A DNA stretch of 64,000 nucleotides from Pseudoprevotella muciniphila (lineage in GTDB: Bacteria > Bacteroidota > Bacteroidia > Bacteroidales > Bacteroidaceae): assembly GCF_003265305.2 (NCBI RefSeq), contig NZ_CP033459.1, forward strand, positions 682,001 through 746,000, read 5' to 3'. The translations under genes and the position numbers were made by a program. The notes under the pieces were generated by a model. The model did not search any database. It saw only the letters and a program-made list of their open reading frames with translations, and was not told the DNA's origin. How positions within the stretch are numbered: the first letter of the stretch is position 1; each line of letters starts with the position of its first letter. Shown in pieces: positions 26,624-37,900 of this stretch.

Positions 26624-27205
26624 ATGAAAAAATTTCTTCAAAGCGCCCTGCAGCGTAGTTTGTTCCTATTGGCTCTGGGTGTGCTCATCGTTTTGGTGTC
26701 GCACGATGCCACGCGCTGGCTTGTCATCGGCAGTGGTATTCTTTTCGTACTCATAGGCGGTCTGACCATTATCAGCAACTTTCGCGAAGAAACGCCATCA
26801 GAACTGGCACCCATCGCCAGCGGTGGCAGCATACTGTTCGGTGTGCTACTGATCTGCAAATCCGAGATGTTCATCCAAATTATGATGTACGTGCTTGCCG
26901 GACTTCTCATATTAGTCAGTCTGACACAGTTCAACACACTGTTCACTGCCCACAAGCGCGGTGTGAAGATACATACAGGCTTGTACATCCTTCCTGCCGT
27001 ACTGTTCACGTTCGGTGTGCTGTGCATGTTTTTCTGGCACGAAGCGCTCGCGCTCATCGTTACGCTCATCGGTTGCGGCTTCATTGTCTATGCGCTGTTG
27101 GAACTCTGCATTATCTTTTTCGTGCACCGTCTCGACAAGAAATCAGTAAAGGAGGATAAAGCGAAAGAAGATGTGGTTGAGATTAAGGCAGAAGAAGTGG
27201 AATAG
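26624..27205 (+). CDS. DUF308/HdeD-like membrane protein
   Basis: A 193-residue inner-membrane protein with about six hydrophobic segments in pairs, the arrangement of the DUF308 (HdeD-like) family. Repeated phrases such as LFLLALGVLIVLVS and VLAGLLILVSL mark the segments. The last 25 residues are charged, rich in Lys, Glu and Asp, and cytoplasmic by prediction. HdeD is linked to acid resistance in E. coli, but family members elsewhere have no settled role. It lies behind the tandem repeat array and may be read from the ABC exporter transcript or a promoter I cannot identify. Confidence 0.8.
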   Translation: MKKFLQSALQRSLFLLALGVLIVLVSHDATRWLVIGSGILFVLIGGLTIISNFREETPSELAPIASGGSILFGVLLICKSEMFIQIMMYVLAGLLILVSLTQFNTLFTAHKRGVKIHTGLYILPAVLFTFGVLCMFFWHEALALIVTLIGCGFIVYALLELCIIFFVHRLDKKSVKEDKAKEDVVEIKAEEVE

Positions 27206-27318
27206 GAATAAATTCACGTTTTTCGAGTGCATTATCAAAAATTTTCACAGTCGAGTTTACAAATAACTTGCTTAATCATAAAAAAATCCAAACAAACCGA
27301 TGTTTTTTCCGGAAAAAC

Positions 27319-27349
27319 TTGCAACATGTCGGTTAGCCCTGTACTTTTG
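27319..27349 (+). promoter_or_regulatory. Promoter P1 upstream of clpC
   Basis: TTG (27319-27321), 20 bp of spacer, then TACTTTTG (27342-27349), a full match to the -33/-7 pattern. Start predicted near 27356. Confidence 0.7.
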
Positions 27350-27355
27350 CAATGT

Positions 27356-27418
27356 TTTTCATGGTATTAGATTAAGGTTAGTGAAAAGTTGGTTGTCGTG
27401 AGACAATCAATTTTTTTT
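27356..27418 (+). ncRNA. Candidate small RNA or attenuated leader, about 60 nt
   Basis: The unit is bounded by promoter P1 on the left and a strong intrinsic terminator on the right, with no open frame of note between. It could be an independent small RNA, or the prematurely ended leader of clpC. It is placed by these two signals only; I recognise no RNA family. Confidence 0.45.
27389..27418 (+). terminator. Strong intrinsic terminator before clpC
   Basis: TTGGTTGTC (27389-27397) pairs with GACAATCAA (27402-27410) around the tetraloop GTGA, with one G-T pair, followed by eight T. Confidence 0.85.
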
Positions 27419-27457
27419 GTTTATAGCCCATTTCTGCATTGTTTCCGTTTTTTTTAG

Positions 27458-27465
27458 TATCTTCG
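27458..27465 (+). promoter_or_regulatory. Possible promoter P2 of clpC
   Basis: TATCTTCG resembles TAnnTTTG with one change; the nearest upstream TTG is only 16 bp away. It lies after the terminator, so it could drive clpC independently, giving a leader of about 170 nt. Confidence 0.45.
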
Positions 27466-27642
27466 CAGAATAAATAGGTCATTTCTGGGGCAGGCGACGT
27501 AATTCGGCACAAATTTTGCTGAAATATACAGGAAAACGCTTCATTCAACAATGACGATATATATAGGAATCATTATTCTATAATAAATAGTTGATTGGGG
27601 ATATATTAAAATGAATTACAAAAACTGAAAAGAGAAAGGATT

Positions 27643-30183
27643 ATGGAATTAGGTATGGAATTTGGGTTACCAACGACTTTGACCCGCATATTACAATATA
27701 GTCGCGACGAGGCTCACCGCTTGCATTGTGAAGCGGTGGAACCTCAGCACCTGCTATTGGGCATCATTCGCGACAGCGACAACTCCGCCACACTTGCCCT
27801 GACGAGTTCTGGCGTGAACCTTGATGAACTGCGTACTCGTCTGGAGGCATTGAAACAGGGCAGTGTTGTATTTTTTGAAAATCTGACAGAAACCATCATC
27901 CTGAACGATGCCAGCAAGCGGATTTTCAAATTGGCTATTCTGGAAACACGTTTCTCTCACGATAAATCGACCGATGCTCACCATTTGCTGCTTGCCATGC
28001 TGCGCGACAAGGATAATGAGGCTAAGCACGTCCTGAACGGATTTGGCGTAACTTACGAGAGTATTTCCAAGATTCTCAATCCCACACAGCCTAACGTGAG
28101 CAATGCTTATGGTTTTCCTGCGGGCGAAGACACAGAAGAATACCCTCAGGGCGATGACAATTCCGGTGCTTCGGGCACTACAAGGGTGAGCGACGCAAGT
28201 CAGTCGGACACCCCCATCATCGACCAGTATGGCATCGACCTCACGCAATCCGCACGCGACGATAAACTGGACCCCGTTGTGGGTCGTACCAAAGAGATAG
28301 AGCGCATTGCCCAGATTTTGTCACGCCGCAAGAAGAACAATCCTATCATCATCGGCGACCCTGGTGTGGGCAAGAGTGCCATTGTGGAAGGTCTGGCTCA
28401 ACTGATAGCAAAGAATCAGGCCGCTCCTTCGCTGAAGGACAAGCGCATTGTTTCTCTCAATATGGCAAACATCGTTGCCGGCACACAGTATCGTGGTCAG
28501 TTTGAGGAGCGTTTGCGTCGCCTGATCATGGAGTTGTCAACACACAAGGAGATAATTCTCTTCATCGATGAAATTCACACCATCATAGGTGCCGGTTCTG
28601 CGCCTGGCAGCCTCGATGCGGCAAACATTCTCAAGCCAGCCTTGGCTCGCGGCGAGGTGCAGTGTATCGGTGCTACGACCATAGATGAATATCGCAAGAC
28701 GATAGAAAAGGACGGTGCCCTCGAGCGTCGTTTCCAGAAAGTGATGGTGAATGCCACGACCAAGGAAGAGACACTTCAGATACTGCATAACATCAAGGAC
28801 CGCTACGAGCAGCACCACAACGTTACTTATAGCGACGATGCTCTCGATGCTTGCGTTCGTCTGACCGACCGCTACATCAGCGACCGCTCTCTGCCCGACA
28901 AGGCCATCGACGCCATGGACGAGGCTGGTAGCCGCACCCATCTTGTCAACGTCAGCGTACCGGGCGACATCGTTGCACTGGAGAAAGAGATTTCCGACCT
29001 GCGTGAACAGAAGATGCAAGCAGCCCGCGAACAGCAATATGAACTTGCTGCCAACCTGCGGGACGAGGCTCAGCAGAAGCAGAAAGAACTCGATGTGCGC
29101 AACAAGGAATGGCAGGAATCACTGAAATCGGAGAAATTGCTTGTGGACACAGAAGACATAGCCAGCGTGGTATCGATGATGAGCGGTGTTCCGGTACACC
29201 AGATGGCAAGCACGGAGAATGTCCGCCTGAAAGGCATGAAGGAAGCGCTGTCGGCGAAGGTCATTGCCCAGGATGAAGCCATCAGCCAGGTAACGCGCTC
29301 CATCACCCGCAACAGGATAGGTCTGAAAGACCCCAATCGCCCTATTGGCACCTTCATGTTCATAGGTCCTACAGGTGTGGGTAAGACTTACCTTGTCCAG
29401 ACACTGGCAGAATTCATGTTCGGCAGTAAAGATGCGCTCATCCGCATCGATATGTCAGAATTTCATGACAGATACACCGTGAGTCGGCTTGTGGGTTCCA
29501 CTCCCGGATATGTAGGCTACGAAGAGGGCGGTCAACTCACGGAACGCGTTCGCCGTAAGCCCTACTCTATCATTCTTTTCGACGAGATAGAAAAGGCGCA
29601 TCCCGATGTGTTCAACACGCTCCTGCAGGTGATGGATGAAGGTCGTCTGACAGACGGCAGTGGCAAGACTGTTGATTTCAAGAACACAGTGATTATCATG
29701 ACTTCAAACAGCGGCACACGCCAACTGAAGGACTTCGGCAGCGGCATAGGTTTTGAAAAGACGGGTCTGGCTGGCAACAGCAAGAATGCAGAACGCATTG
29801 TCCGCAAGGCATTGTCTAAGCAATTTGCCCCGGAATTCCTCAACCGCCTTGATGACATCATCATGTTCCAGCCGCTCAATGAAGAAAGCGGGCGCAAGAT
29901 AGCCCTGCTTGAGATAGATGCTCTTCGCAAGCGCATGCAAGGCATTGGTTGTGAACTGACGCTTACAGATGCAGCAGTTGACTTCATCGTGAAGAAAGGT
30001 TTCGACCCACTTTACGGTGCACGTTCGCTGAAGCGGGCAATACAGCAGTACATAGAAGACGTGATATGTGAAGACATCATGGATAATTCGGAGAACAAGA
30101 CGTTCTTGATGGACGTGTCCGATGACGACTCACTCAAAGTGGTCAAGGAATCCTCCCTACCCTCCGAAAGCACTACCGAATAG
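27643..30183 (+). CDS. clpC: ClpC-type AAA+ chaperone ATPase
   Basis: An 846-residue unfoldase that feeds proteins to the ClpP protease or remodels them. The N-terminal double Clp repeat spans about 1-150. AAA domain 1 has [13 protein letters not shown] near residue 240 and the box [11 protein letters not shown] middle region with a UVR-like segment ([16 protein letters not shown], about 463-478) marks ClpC rather than ClpB. AAA domain 2 has [10 protein letters not shown] near 576. The loop GSGIGFEK near 705 carries the IGF tripeptide used to dock ClpP. It has a 287-nt upstream region with two promoter candidates and a terminator. Confidence 0.93.
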   Translation: MELGMEFGLPTTLTRILQYSRDEAHRLHCEAVEPQHLLLGIIRDSDNSATLALTSSGVNLDELRTRLEALKQGSVVFFENLTETIILNDASKRIFKLAILETRFSHDKSTDAHHLLLAMLRDKDNEAKHVLNGFGVTYESISKILNPTQPNVSNAYGFPAGEDTEEYPQGDDNSGASGTTRVSDASQSDTPIIDQYGIDLTQSARDDKLDPVVGRTKEIERIAQILSRRKKNNPIIIGDPGVGKSAIVEGLAQLIAKNQAAPSLKDKRIVSLNMANIVAGTQYRGQFEERLRRLIMELSTHKEIILFIDEIHTIIGAGSAPGSLDAANILKPALARGEVQCIGATTIDEYRKTIEKDGALERRFQKVMVNATTKEETLQILHNIKDRYEQHHNVTYSDDALDACVRLTDRYISDRSLPDKAIDAMDEAGSRTHLVNVSVPGDIVALEKEISDLREQKMQAAREQQYELAANLRDEAQQKQKELDVRNKEWQESLKSEKLLVDTEDIASVVSMMSGVPVHQMASTENVRLKGMKEALSAKVIAQDEAISQVTRSITRNRIGLKDPNRPIGTFMFIGPTGVGKTYLVQTLAEFMFGSKDALIRIDMSEFHDRYTVSRLVGSTPGYVGYEEGGQLTERVRRKPYSIILFDEIEKAHPDVFNTLLQVMDEGRLTDGSGKTVDFKNTVIIMTSNSGTRQLKDFGSGIGFEKTGLAGNSKNAERIVRKALSKQFAPEFLNRLDDIIMFQPLNEESGRKIALLEIDALRKRMQGIGCELTLTDAAVDFIVKKGFDPLYGARSLKRAIQQYIEDVICEDIMDNSENKTFLMDVSDDDSLKVVKESSLPSESTTE

Positions 30184-30216
30184 GACATTTATCAGTATCA
30201 TACAACAAATTATAAT

Positions 30217-30765
30217 ATGAACTTCATCAAGACCGACATCAATGATGTATGGATATTAGAGCCGCGGGTGTTCGAGGATGCCCGAGGCTATTTTATGGAA
30301 ACATGGCGTGAATCGGACTTTAATGCCGGCATTGGCAAGGCTGTCCACTTTGTTCAGGACAACGAGTCGAAGTCGAGCAAAGGCGTGCTCCGCGGCCTGC
30401 ACTATCAGAAAGGTGAGTTTTCGCAAGCGAAACTTGTCAGGGTGCTTCAAGGCAGAGTGGTTGACGTTGCTGTTGACCTGCGCCAGGACTCGTCCACTTA
30501 CGGCAAGTATGTGGCAGTGGAACTGAGCGATGAAAACAAGCGCCAACTGTTCATACCCCGCGGTTTTGCCCACGGTTTCCAGGTACTTTCCGACACGGCA
30601 GTGTTTACATATAAGGTGGACAACGTGTATGCTCCGCAGGCAGAATGCAGCATTCGCTACGACGACCCCACCATCGGTATCGACTGGCCGCTGAAGGAAG
30701 GCGTGCTGCTTTCGGAAAAAGACCTCAATCACGCTGTAAGTTTTGACATTGCAGAGAAGTTCTGA
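30217..30765 (+). CDS. rfbC: dTDP-4-dehydrorhamnose 3,5-epimerase
   Basis: RmlC/RfbC makes dTDP-4-keto-L-rhamnose on the way to dTDP-rhamnose for surface polysaccharide. Visible blocks are EPRVFEDARGYFMETW, the active-site region LRGLHYQKGEFSQAKLVRV (about residues 60-78) and FIPRGFAHGFQVLS. Length is 182, normal. No other rml genes are adjacent; here it stands between clpC (33 bp upstream) and lepA. Confidence 0.96.
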   Translation: MNFIKTDINDVWILEPRVFEDARGYFMETWRESDFNAGIGKAVHFVQDNESKSSKGVLRGLHYQKGEFSQAKLVRVLQGRVVDVAVDLRQDSSTYGKYVAVELSDENKRQLFIPRGFAHGFQVLSDTAVFTYKVDNVYAPQAECSIRYDDPTIGIDWPLKEGVLLSEKDLNHAVSFDIAEKF

Positions 30766-30839
30766 TTATATATTATATAGTCTAATCCTTCTCCTGCTGC
30801 TATCATTGAGCCAACAATAACCCATACATCCACACCGAC

Positions 30840-32621
30840 TTGAAAAAAATACGCAATTTCTGCATCATAGCCCATATTGACCACGGCAAGAGCACCCTTG
30901 CCGACCGCTTGCTTGAGCGCACGGGCACCATCCAGATTACCGAAGGTCAGATGCTCGACGACATGGACTTGGAAAAAGAGCGCGGTATCACCATCAAGAG
31001 CCACGCCATCCAGATGGAGTATCAGCACGGCGGCGAGACCTACACACTCAACCTTATAGACACCCCGGGTCACGTAGACTTCTCCTATGAGGTATCGCGA
31101 TCCATTGCAGCCTGCGAAGGTTGTCTTTTGGTGGTCGATGCCACCCAAGGTGTTCAGGCACAGACCATTTCAAACCTCTACATGGCCATCGAGCACGACC
31201 TTGAGATAATCCCCGTACTGAACAAGTGCGACATGATCAATGCCATGCCCGAGGAAGTGGAGGACGAAATTGTTGAACTCTTAGGCTGCGACCATTCCGA
31301 CATACTCCGCGCTTCTGCCAAGACCGGCGAGGGCGTGGACGAGATATTGGAAGCCATCGTTGAGCGCATTCCCTGTCCTACGGGCGACGAGGACGCGCCG
31401 CTGCAGGCACTCATCTTCGACAGTGTGTTCAACCCCTTCCGCGGCATTATCGCCTATTTCAAGATTGTGAATGGACACATCAGCACCAACGAGCAGGTGC
31501 TCTTCGTCAACACCAAAAAGCAATATCAGGCAGACGAGATAGGCGTGCTGAAGATGGACCTGTCGCCCCGCAAGGAGTTGCATTGCGGTGATGTGGGCTA
31601 CATCGTGAGCGGTATCAAGACAGCCACAGAGGTAAAAGTTGGTGATACGATTACTTCCGTTTCAAATCAGTGTAAGGAAGCCATTTCCGGTTTTGAGGAA
31701 GTCAAGCCAATGGTTTTTGCCGGAGTCTATCCTATTGAGACAGAAGATTTCGAACAACTCAGGGCAAGTCTTGAGAAATTGCAGTTGAACGATGCTTCGC
31801 TGACGTTCTCGCCCGAATCGAGTGTGGCACTCGGTTTTGGTTTCCGCTGCGGTTTTCTTGGTCTGCTCCACATGGAAATCATTCAGGAGCGACTGGACCG
31901 CGAATTCAACATGAATGTCATCACTACGGTGCCAAACGTGAGTTACCACATCTTCAACAAGCACGGCGAGATGGCAGAAGTACACAACCCTGCGGGGATG
32001 CCCGACGCCATCGAGATAGAGCACATCGAAGAACCTTATATCCGTGCTTCTATCATTACTCAGACGGACTATATCGGTGCCATCATGAAGTTGTGCCTCT
32101 CCAAACGAGGCGAACTCGTAAAACAGGAATATGTCAGCGGCAATCGTGTTGAACTCCACTATGACATGCCTTTGGCAGAGATTGTCATCGACTTCTATGA
32201 CAAGTTGAAGAGTATATCGAAGGGTTATGCCAGTTTCGACTACCACCCTATCGGTTTCCGCCCCTCAAAACTGATAAAACTTGACATATTGCTCAACGGA
32301 GAACCTGTTGACGCCCTTTCCACACTGACGCACGTTGACAATTCCGTCTATTTTGGCAGGCGCATGTGTGAGCGTTTGAAAGAACTGCTACCCCGCCAAC
32401 AGTTCGACATAGCCATCCAAGCCGCCATAGGCGCGAAGATTATTGCACGCGAAACTGTGAAGCAAGTACGCAAGGACGTAACGGCGAAATGCTACGGCGG
32501 CGACATCTCCCGCAAACGCAAGTTGCTCGAAAAGCAGAAACGCGGAAAGAAGCGCATGAAGGAGATTGGCAACGTTCAGGTGCCACAAAAGGCGTTCTTA
32601 GCCGTTCTGAAACTCGACTGA
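30840..32621 (+). CDS. lepA: Elongation factor 4 (LepA), TTG start
   Basis: LepA is a ribosome-associated GTPase that acts in translation initiation or back-translocation. The product starts [23 protein letters not shown], containing the P-loop, then the G2-G4 boxes [16 protein letters not shown] and NKCDM. The C-terminal LepA domain ends with [20 protein letters not shown]. At 593 residues it is complete. The start is a TTG at 30840; the next in-frame ATG would cut into the GTPase domain, so TTG is required by the homology. Confidence 0.95.
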   Translation: MKKIRNFCIIAHIDHGKSTLADRLLERTGTIQITEGQMLDDMDLEKERGITIKSHAIQMEYQHGGETYTLNLIDTPGHVDFSYEVSRSIAACEGCLLVVDATQGVQAQTISNLYMAIEHDLEIIPVLNKCDMINAMPEEVEDEIVELLGCDHSDILRASAKTGEGVDEILEAIVERIPCPTGDEDAPLQALIFDSVFNPFRGIIAYFKIVNGHISTNEQVLFVNTKKQYQADEIGVLKMDLSPRKELHCGDVGYIVSGIKTATEVKVGDTITSVSNQCKEAISGFEEVKPMVFAGVYPIETEDFEQLRASLEKLQLNDASLTFSPESSVALGFGFRCGFLGLLHMEIIQERLDREFNMNVITTVPNVSYHIFNKHGEMAEVHNPAGMPDAIEIEHIEEPYIRASIITQTDYIGAIMKLCLSKRGELVKQEYVSGNRVELHYDMPLAEIVIDFYDKLKSISKGYASFDYHPIGFRPSKLIKLDILLNGEPVDALSTLTHVDNSVYFGRRMCERLKELLPRQQFDIAIQAAIGAKIIARETVKQVRKDVTAKCYGGDISRKRKLLEKQKRGKKRMKEIGNVQVPQKAFLAVLKLD

Positions 32622-32654
32622 CATTCATACCCCACCCTTCATTTACTTCTGACG

Positions 32655-33260
32655 ATGAAAGTAGTAATAGTGAAATACGACGCGGGCAACATCTACTCCG
32701 TGGTTCATGCGCTACGGCGCATCGGTGTAGAACCGCTTCTGACGGACAATGAAGAAGACATCCGCAGTGCCGACCGCATTGTGTTCCCCGGTCAGGGTGA
32801 AGCCGCTACAACGATGAACAGTCTGAAATCAAGCGGACTGGACCGTCTCATTCCTTCGCTCAAACAGCCTGTTCTTGGAATTTGCATTGGCATGCAACTC
32901 ATGTGTTCTCACAGCGAAGAAGGCGATACAGACTGTCTTGGTATTTTTGAAGGTTCTGTCGTTAAGCGGTTTGTTCCACAGACAAAAGAAGACAAGATAC
33001 CCCACATTGGCTGGAATACCGCCAACATGGCAGACAATCCGCTATTCAAAGGTATCAGCAACAACGACTTCTTCTATTTCATCCACAGTTTCTACGTACC
33101 CGTTCACGATAGGTTTACCATAGCCAGCACCGACTATTGTGGCACGGCTTTTTCGGCAGCGATGAGGAAGGACAATTTCTTCGCCACACAGTTTCATCCC
33201 GAAAAGAGTGGAAAAAATGGCGAGACATTGCTGCGAAACTTTCTTGAAATAGACCTTTAA
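32655..33260 (+). CDS. hisH: Imidazole glycerol phosphate synthase, glutaminase subunit
   Basis: HisH releases ammonia from glutamine and passes it to HisF to form imidazole glycerol phosphate. The class I amidotransferase triad is visible: the cysteine in LGICIGMQLM (about residue 77) and the His/Glu pair in QFHPEKSG near 178. Length 201 is normal. It is the first of three contiguous his genes, 15 bp before hisA. Confidence 0.97.
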   Translation: MKVVIVKYDAGNIYSVVHALRRIGVEPLLTDNEEDIRSADRIVFPGQGEAATTMNSLKSSGLDRLIPSLKQPVLGICIGMQLMCSHSEEGDTDCLGIFEGSVVKRFVPQTKEDKIPHIGWNTANMADNPLFKGISNNDFFYFIHSFYVPVHDRFTIASTDYCGTAFSAAMRKDNFFATQFHPEKSGKNGETLLRNFLEIDL

Positions 33261-33275
33261 CCCATATACACATCT

Positions 33276-34001
33276 ATGATTCTCCCCATTCCCGCGATAG
33301 ATTTAATTGACGGCAAGTGCGTTCGCTTGACCAAAGGTGATTATGCCACAGAGAAGGTATATAATGAAGATCCTCTTGAGGTGGCAAAGGCTTTTGAGGA
33401 CTTGGGCTTTCCCCGTCTTCACCTTGTTGATCTGGACGGTGCGCGTTCGAAGCACGTCGTAAATCACGTCGTATTGGAGCGCATTGCCAATCAGACAAGT
33501 CTGACTATCGATTTTGGCGGCGGTATCAAGCAAGACGAAGACCTGCGGAAGGCGTTTGACCATGGCGCGGCTATGGTTACTCTCGGTAGTATTGCTGCCA
33601 CATCGAAAGAGACTGTTTTGGATTGGGCTGCGCAATATGGTGCAGAGCGTTTCATTATCGGTGCCGATGTGCAGGACGAAAAAATCCGCATCAACGGCTG
33701 GCAGGAAGAAGTGGAACTGACGCTCATGGACTTCATCGCCGGTTACGGCGAGAAGGGGCTGAAGAAGGTGCTGTGCACTGACATCAGCCACGACGGTACG
33801 CTGGCGGGACCTTCAACTGCACTGTATCAGAAGGTGATGCGGACTTTTCCCGACTGTGGCTTAATAGCATCTGGCGGCGTGAGCGGCATTGACGACCTTC
33901 AGACGCTAAATGAAATTGGTGTTCCTGAAGTGGTATTCGGTAAAGCCATCTATGAAGGGAAAATCGACCTGCGGGAAGTGTCAAAACAATACATTCAATA
34001 A
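33276..34001 (+). CDS. hisA: ProFAR isomerase
   Basis: HisA converts ProFAR to PRFAR in histidine synthesis. The (beta/alpha)8 barrel shows PAIDLIDGKCVRLTKGDY at the N-terminus with the first catalytic aspartate, DFGGGIK near residue 80, the second catalytic Asp in CTDISHDGTLAG, and ASGGVSG near 195. Length 241. Genes hisH and hisF flank it with short gaps of 15 and 20 bp. Confidence 0.97.
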   Translation: MILPIPAIDLIDGKCVRLTKGDYATEKVYNEDPLEVAKAFEDLGFPRLHLVDLDGARSKHVVNHVVLERIANQTSLTIDFGGGIKQDEDLRKAFDHGAAMVTLGSIAATSKETVLDWAAQYGAERFIIGADVQDEKIRINGWQEEVELTLMDFIAGYGEKGLKKVLCTDISHDGTLAGPSTALYQKVMRTFPDCGLIASGGVSGIDDLQTLNEIGVPEVVFGKAIYEGKIDLREVSKQYIQ

Positions 34002-34021
34002 GACCGTAAATACACTATAAT

Positions 34022-34786
34022 ATGCTTGCCAAACGTATCATACCCTGTCTTGACGTGAAAGACGGCGAAACCGTTAAAGGTACGAATTTTGTCAACCTAC
34101 GCAGTGCCGGCGACCCTGTTGAACTGGGACGTCTGTATAGCGAACAAGGGGCAGACGAACTCGTTTTTCTCGATATCACAGCCAGCCACGAAGGCAGAAA
34201 GACTTTCACCGACATGGTGTCGCGTGTGGCAGCCACGCTCAACATTCCGTTCACCGTGGGCGGTGGCATCAACGAACTGGGCGACGTGGAACGTCTGCTC
34301 TCAGCAGGTGCCGACAAGGTGAGCATCAACTCCGCCGCACTGCGCCATCCTGTGCTGGTGAACGACATCACGCGCCGTTTCGGCTCGCAGGTATGTGTTG
34401 TAGCGATTGATGCCAAGCAGGAGGCTGACGGCAAGTGGCGGTGCTACCTTAATGGCGGGCGCGTGCCTACCGACCGTACACTCTTCGACTGGGCGCAGGA
34501 AGTGGAAGACCGCGGTGCAGGTGAGATTCTCTTTACGAGTATGGACCACGACGGTGTGAAGGAAGGTTTTGCGCTAGATGCCCTATCGAAACTCCACGAT
34601 TTACTCTCCATACCCGTCATTGCCTCCGGCGGTGCGGGCAAGATGAATCATTTTGCAGATGCTTTCACCATAGGTCATGCTGATGCAGCCCTCGCTGCAA
34701 GTGTATTCCACTTTGGCGAAATCGGCATAAACGACCTCAAACACCACCTCTCCACTCAAGGCATCAACGTGAGAATGACATCTTAA
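34022..34786 (+). CDS. hisF: Imidazole glycerol phosphate synthase, cyclase subunit
   Basis: HisF is the cyclase partner of HisH. The barrel carries [19 protein letters not shown] at residues 5-23, LVFLDITAS near 50, VGGGIN near 80, and [11 protein letters not shown] near 178 with the catalytic aspartate, then ASGGAGK near 205. Length 254, normal. The his order stops here. The usual next gene, hisIE, lies 7.6 kb downstream behind inserted genes. A weak hairpin (AAAAGC/GCTTTT, 34786-34801) follows the stop. Confidence 0.97.
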   Translation: MLAKRIIPCLDVKDGETVKGTNFVNLRSAGDPVELGRLYSEQGADELVFLDITASHEGRKTFTDMVSRVAATLNIPFTVGGGINELGDVERLLSAGADKVSINSAALRHPVLVNDITRRFGSQVCVVAIDAKQEADGKWRCYLNGGRVPTDRTLFDWAQEVEDRGAGEILFTSMDHDGVKEGFALDALSKLHDLLSIPVIASGGAGKMNHFADAFTIGHADAALAASVFHFGEIGINDLKHHLSTQGINVRMTS

Positions 34787-34990
34787 AAAGCAAGTGCTTT
34801 TGAACAGACCATTGTGTGTTAATTGAGTTGGACATATAATGTTGTAATACAACCATTTTTTTGAAGCATTTCAAAAGTATAAATAATATACATTAAGCAT
34901 ACTATAGAAAAACCGAGAAGAAGCATACGTATGTCAAGAACAAGGTAATCATAGCGAATTTCGAAATAAAAAACTAATGATAGCAAGATT

Positions 34991-37900
34991 ATGACAAATA
35001 TTGAAGATAAATATGACTTTGTTGGAGAATACCATCAAGGCGTAGCTATAGTAGTAAAAGATGGCATGTATGGTGCAATACTAAGGGGTGGCCAGGAAAT
35101 ATTTGAGCCTCGTTATGATTATATATCTGCATTTAAAGATGGATATGCCCAAGCTATCAGGAAGGGAGAATGTAGAATCCTAAACCTTTCTGGCAATGAA
35201 TGTAAGAAATATGAAGGGAATTTTATCTCAATTTCTGCGAAATATGATTCTGTTAGAGAATTTAAAAATGGACATGCATGTGTTCAATTAAATGATAAAT
35301 GGGGGGTTATTGATACAGAAGGAAAAGAAATATTTGAACCTCAATTCTATTTTATATCTGATTTTGTAGGAGGAACTGCAAAATATAAAAATCATAGCAT
35401 TGGTTCTTGGGGATTTGTTAATGTTGACGGCTTTTGTTCTGAATGTAATCTAAATGAGCCAGAAATTGAGCCGAATGGTAATCTTATTCTCAATGAATCT
35501 GGAAATAGATTTCGAATTAATAACAAAGGACATATTTTACTGAATGATGGAAGTACTATTATATCTTTACCTAAAGTTTACATTGTAGCTAAAGAGTTCA
35601 AAGATGGTTATGCAATAGTTAAAGATAATACTGGTTACTGGGGTGTAATCAATAAAAAATGTGAAGTTGTAGTTCCTTTACAATATAATGAGATACATGA
35701 TTTCAGTGAAAATAAGGCTTTTGCATTAAATAAAAACGATAAATTATGCCTAATTTCAATAAATGGAAATATTATAAAAGTATTTGACACATATACCGAT
35801 GGTAAACCTTTTCAGGATGGTTTTGCCATAGTTAGTGAAAACTGGAAACATGGAGTGATTAACGAAAAAGGAGAAGAGTTGCTAGCTCCACTTAGTGGAT
35901 ATATTGATAGAACAGACAATCCCTATGTGTTCAAAATTAGTTTAGATGGTAAAAAAGGACTATTTAATGCTTCAACTGGGTTACTAATAAAACCGAGATA
36001 TAAAAGGATTATAGAAGTAAGAAAAGATTGTGTTTCGGTAGAAGTGAATGGTATAAGTGAGAGCTTAGTGGATTTATCTGGACGCGCTTTCATTACCCCT
36101 CAAGGAGTTAATCAGAGGATTTATTTGCCAGAGTGGTGTATCGCTGGTAAGAATATCAACAACCTTGTGTTTTCAGGTGTGTCCGATGAAGGTAAATGGG
36201 GATTGATAGATAGTGCCGGAAATACATTACTTAACCCTGAATATGATAATATAGGCGAGATTAATGGTGATATAATTCCTCTTGAGAAAAAAGAGAATTA
36301 CAGAGGAACGAAGTATGGCTGTTATAATATAAAAAGTAAGCGCATTATTTCTGTTATATTTGATAAATGTCCAGAATACACTAATGACTTTTATAAGGTC
36401 ACTTACAATGGATTATTAGGCGTTATAAACGGAAAAGGAAATGTTATAATCAAAGCATCATGGAATCAAATAAGCTTATATAATGAACATTTCCTTATTA
36501 GCAAAAAGAAAAAGGATTATTATGATGATGATTATATAGAATTTGGAGTTGCAAACAAGAAAGGTGAAATTCTCTTTAAAACCGAATGCGATGACTTTGT
36601 TATCCTGCAAAGCGGATTGTACAAAATTAGTAATCATTCTTATAGGTATAGCTATAACAATAAAGTTTGGTATATTTACAATAATGTTGGGAAGTTGACC
36701 GAAGAATCTTTTGATGAAATCAACATAGAAGGCAATTATATTGCTGTTTCTAAAGATGGTCGAAAAGGTCTTTTAAATGAGTCTGCAGAGAAAATAATTA
36801 AAACAGACGATGGCAATTATATAAAGTTGCCATCAAAATTCACATGGGGATACAACTTTAAGGATGGTATAGCAAAAGTAATCATCAATGGATTTGAGAA
36901 TTATGTAGATGAATCATTTAACTTTGTTATAATTAATGACACAAGCATTATTCATTTACCTAAATCTATAGATTATCTGACAACAAAAGATTCTTTAGGA
37001 AATTACATATTCGTATCAAATGAAAAATATGGTATTGTCAACAACAAAGGCAAAATAATAATAGCAGCTAAATACGAAAATTTGGAATCCTTTGTACAAA
37101 ATCTATACATAGCCAAAATTGCTAATAAAAACGATAATAGCCGAGAGTTATATGGTGTTATTGATATCAAAGAAAAAACAGTAATACCTTTTGATTATTT
37201 CTCGATAGAACCATACAAAGGGTATGTTCCATCTTATGATCGGCCAAGAAATGAAGAAGTAGAAATAACTAACGAAATACAATATTGGCTTATTTGTAAA
37301 GATGGATATGGTTTAATTGACAGCAATGGAAAGATTTGTATACCTCCAATATATCAGGACATTGAACAAGTAGAAAATAAATTTATTGTAAAGTTAGATG
37401 AAAAAAAGGGACTAATTAATCATGATTTCAATACTTTAATTGAGCCTAATTACAATAAAATAACACCAATTGGTAATGGTTTTTGGAAGGTTGAAATAAA
37501 AGAACTTTCTTATAAAGATTACTATAATGAAGAGCACTATACTTATAAGTTCGGCATTATAAACTCACTAGGCGAGGTGTGCTTGGAACCTATATATAAT
37601 TTTATTGGCGACGTAAACGACACTGAAATTGTCAAGGGACGTGCTTTTATAAAAAATGGAAGAGTTGGTTTAGTTGATGAATGTTATCGCATCCTTGCAC
37701 AACCCGAATATAATATTATATCTAATTTTGAAAATGGCAAAGCAACTGTTAGTAAATATGTTTTTAATCAAGATGAAAATAGAGATATTCTAATAAAAGG
37801 CGAATTAGATATAAATGGCAATTTCACTGAAGAAGAAAAAGAAATAAAGATTGTAGAAACATTGAAAAATGGATTTAAGGTTATTCAAGAAGTTAATCCA

